The translations under genes were made by a program, and so were the position numbers. DNA of 6,793 nucleotides from Bacteroidota bacterium (lineage in GTDB: Bacteria > Bacteroidota > Rhodothermia > Rhodothermales > Bin80): assembly GCA_026702635.1 (NCBI GenBank), contig JAPPBZ010000268.1:1-6793 (forward strand), written 5' to 3'. Numbering within the stretch: the first letter of the stretch is position 1; each line of letters begins with the position of its first letter. Below are positions 6,495 through 6,793 of this stretch, one piece after another. Under the pieces are notes generated by a model that searched no databases, was not told where the DNA came from, and saw nothing but the letters and a program-made list of their open reading frames with translations.

Positions 6495-6529
6495 CCATTG
6501 ACAAAGCGGAATCCGTTGCTCGACAATGG
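6495..6529. repeat. imperfect dyad in the pheA/DUF1015 divergent region
   Basis: CCATTG (6495-6500) and CAATGG (6524-6529) form a perfect 6-bp inverted pair. Further partial symmetry lies inside: AGC with GCT, and CGGA-A-TCCG in the centre. The 35-bp element lies in the 208-base gap between two divergent genes and covers a candidate promoter. Together these suggest an operator for a dimeric regulator. The regulator is not identifiable here. Confidence 0.35.
6498..6527 (+). promoter_or_regulatory. candidate sigma70-like promoter for the DUF1015 gene
   Basis: A perfect TTGACA (6498-6503) is followed after 18 bases by GACAAT (6522-6527, 4/6 to TATAAT). Transcription would start near 6534 and leave a leader of about 60 bases. 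The weak -10 and reading by eye keep confidence modest. Confidence 0.3.
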
Positions 6530-6583
6530 GTTGCCCCGCAATGGTCTCCGGGGAACGCCCATCGAAAGCGGTTTTGACGCCGC

Positions 6584-6589
6584 AAGGAG
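6584..6589 (+). promoter_or_regulatory. strong ribosome binding site for the DUF1015 gene
   Basis: AAGGAG ends seven bases before the ATG at 6597. It is the strongest Shine-Dalgarno sequence noticed in the window and fixes the start of the DUF1015 gene. Genes in the left segment have weaker sites, another difference between the two segments. Confidence 0.7.
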
Positions 6590-6596
6590 CAGCCTG

Positions 6597-6793
6597 ATGC
6601 GAATATTGCCGTTTCGGGGTTACCGCTACAATCGGGACCGTATTCCCAACCTGGACGACGTGATCTCCCTGCCCTACGATCAGTTCAAGGGTTCCCGGGA
6701 CGACCGGTTTCACCAGCGGCATCCCTATAACATCGCTCATCTTATCATGAACCCGGAGACCAGTGAGGATTCGCCGGCCTGGAACCGATATAC
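6597..6793 (+). CDS. DUF1015 family protein, N-terminal 65 residues (3' truncated)
   Basis: The first 65 codons of a DUF1015 (COG4198-type) protein run off the window end; full-length members have roughly 400 residues. The N-terminus MRILPFRGYRYNRDRIPNLD is typical. It is followed by a version of the conserved 'vPPYDv' motif (DDVISLPYDQF, residues 20-30) and then HPYNIAHLIMNPE, matching the usual 'NPyNivhl' region. The second Pro of PPYD is replaced by Leu. The biochemical role of the family is not established. The frame uses GC-rich codons (cgg, ctg, ccg, gac), like the pheA N-terminal part and unlike the genes left of 5911. It is divergent from pheA, with a candidate promoter and dyad in the gap. 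The start is ATG 6597 behind AAGGAG. Identification is firm despite the short fragment. Confidence 0.85.
   Translation, partial: MRILPFRGYRYNRDRIPNLDDVISLPYDQFKGSRDDRFHQRHPYNIAHLIMNPETSEDSPAWNRY

Noticed and set aside
6410..6562. Minus-strand frame of 50 codons just upstream of pheA, ending in DLNEWMARV
   Set aside because: The composition looks protein-like at the end, but there is no ribosome site, no recognised family, and it lies across the dyad and promoter candidate. It has only two Phe codons close together, so it is not a convincing phenylalanine leader peptide.
5969..6577. Long open frame on the plus strand, 202 codons, antisense to pheA
   Set aside because: It runs opposite the clear prephenate dehydratase motifs, has low-complexity shadow-like composition, and is explained by the high G+C of this segment.
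6486..6740. Minus-strand frame of 84 codons overlapping the DUF1015 start
   Set aside because: It is antisense to a recognised DUF1015 N-terminus with a strong ribosome site, and no family features are visible.

Overview
The window reads as bacterial accessory or chromosomal DNA from a Gram-negative organism. Two predicted outer-membrane beta-barrel proteins and several Sec-type signal peptides show an outer membrane. The large CBM9-like/DUF5916 barrel is a family seen often in Bacteroidota, Rhodothermota, Gemmatimonadota, Acidobacteriota and relatives. The phylum cannot be fixed from this sequence alone.

Layout: (1) 1-805, plus strand: C-terminal part of a GT-C type membrane glycosyltransferase (GT87/mannosyltransferase-like), cut by the window start. 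(2) 853-3208, minus strand: a likely three-gene unit read right to left. It encodes a small secreted CxxC protein of unknown function, an outer-membrane barrel whose start overlaps the end of that gene, and, after a 105-bp gap, a secreted DUF547 protein. A sigma70-like promoter candidate (3251-3279) sits just upstream of the preferred ATG of the first gene. (3) 3480-5777, minus strand: a 765-766-residue exported protein with an N-terminal CBM9-like domain and a DUF5916 barrel. (4) 5777-6388, minus strand: a prephenate dehydratase (pheA) reading frame that keeps the family only up to about residue 157, then runs into an unrelated tail. (5) 6597-6793, plus strand: the start of a DUF1015 protein, divergent from pheA and cut by the window end.

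The main structural feature is a sharp break near 5911. Hand-counted G+C is 9/30 in 5881-5910 and 22/30 in 5911-5940. Everything to the right stays near 60% (sampled lines 58-65%), while sampled lines just to the left are 40-45%. Prephenate dehydratase homology ends at the same point, so its catalytic TRF region and ACT domain are absent. Either the DNA was joined there by recombination or transfer, or the assembly is chimeric.

Functionally, the left segment is dominated by envelope proteins: a glycosyltransferase, a CxxC protein with a barrel, DUF547, and a CBM9-like barrel. The right segment carries aromatic amino-acid biosynthesis (phenylalanine branch) and DUF1015. No tRNA, rRNA, CRISPR array, transposase or complete insertion sequence was seen. 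No gene-free stretch exceeds about 210 bases.
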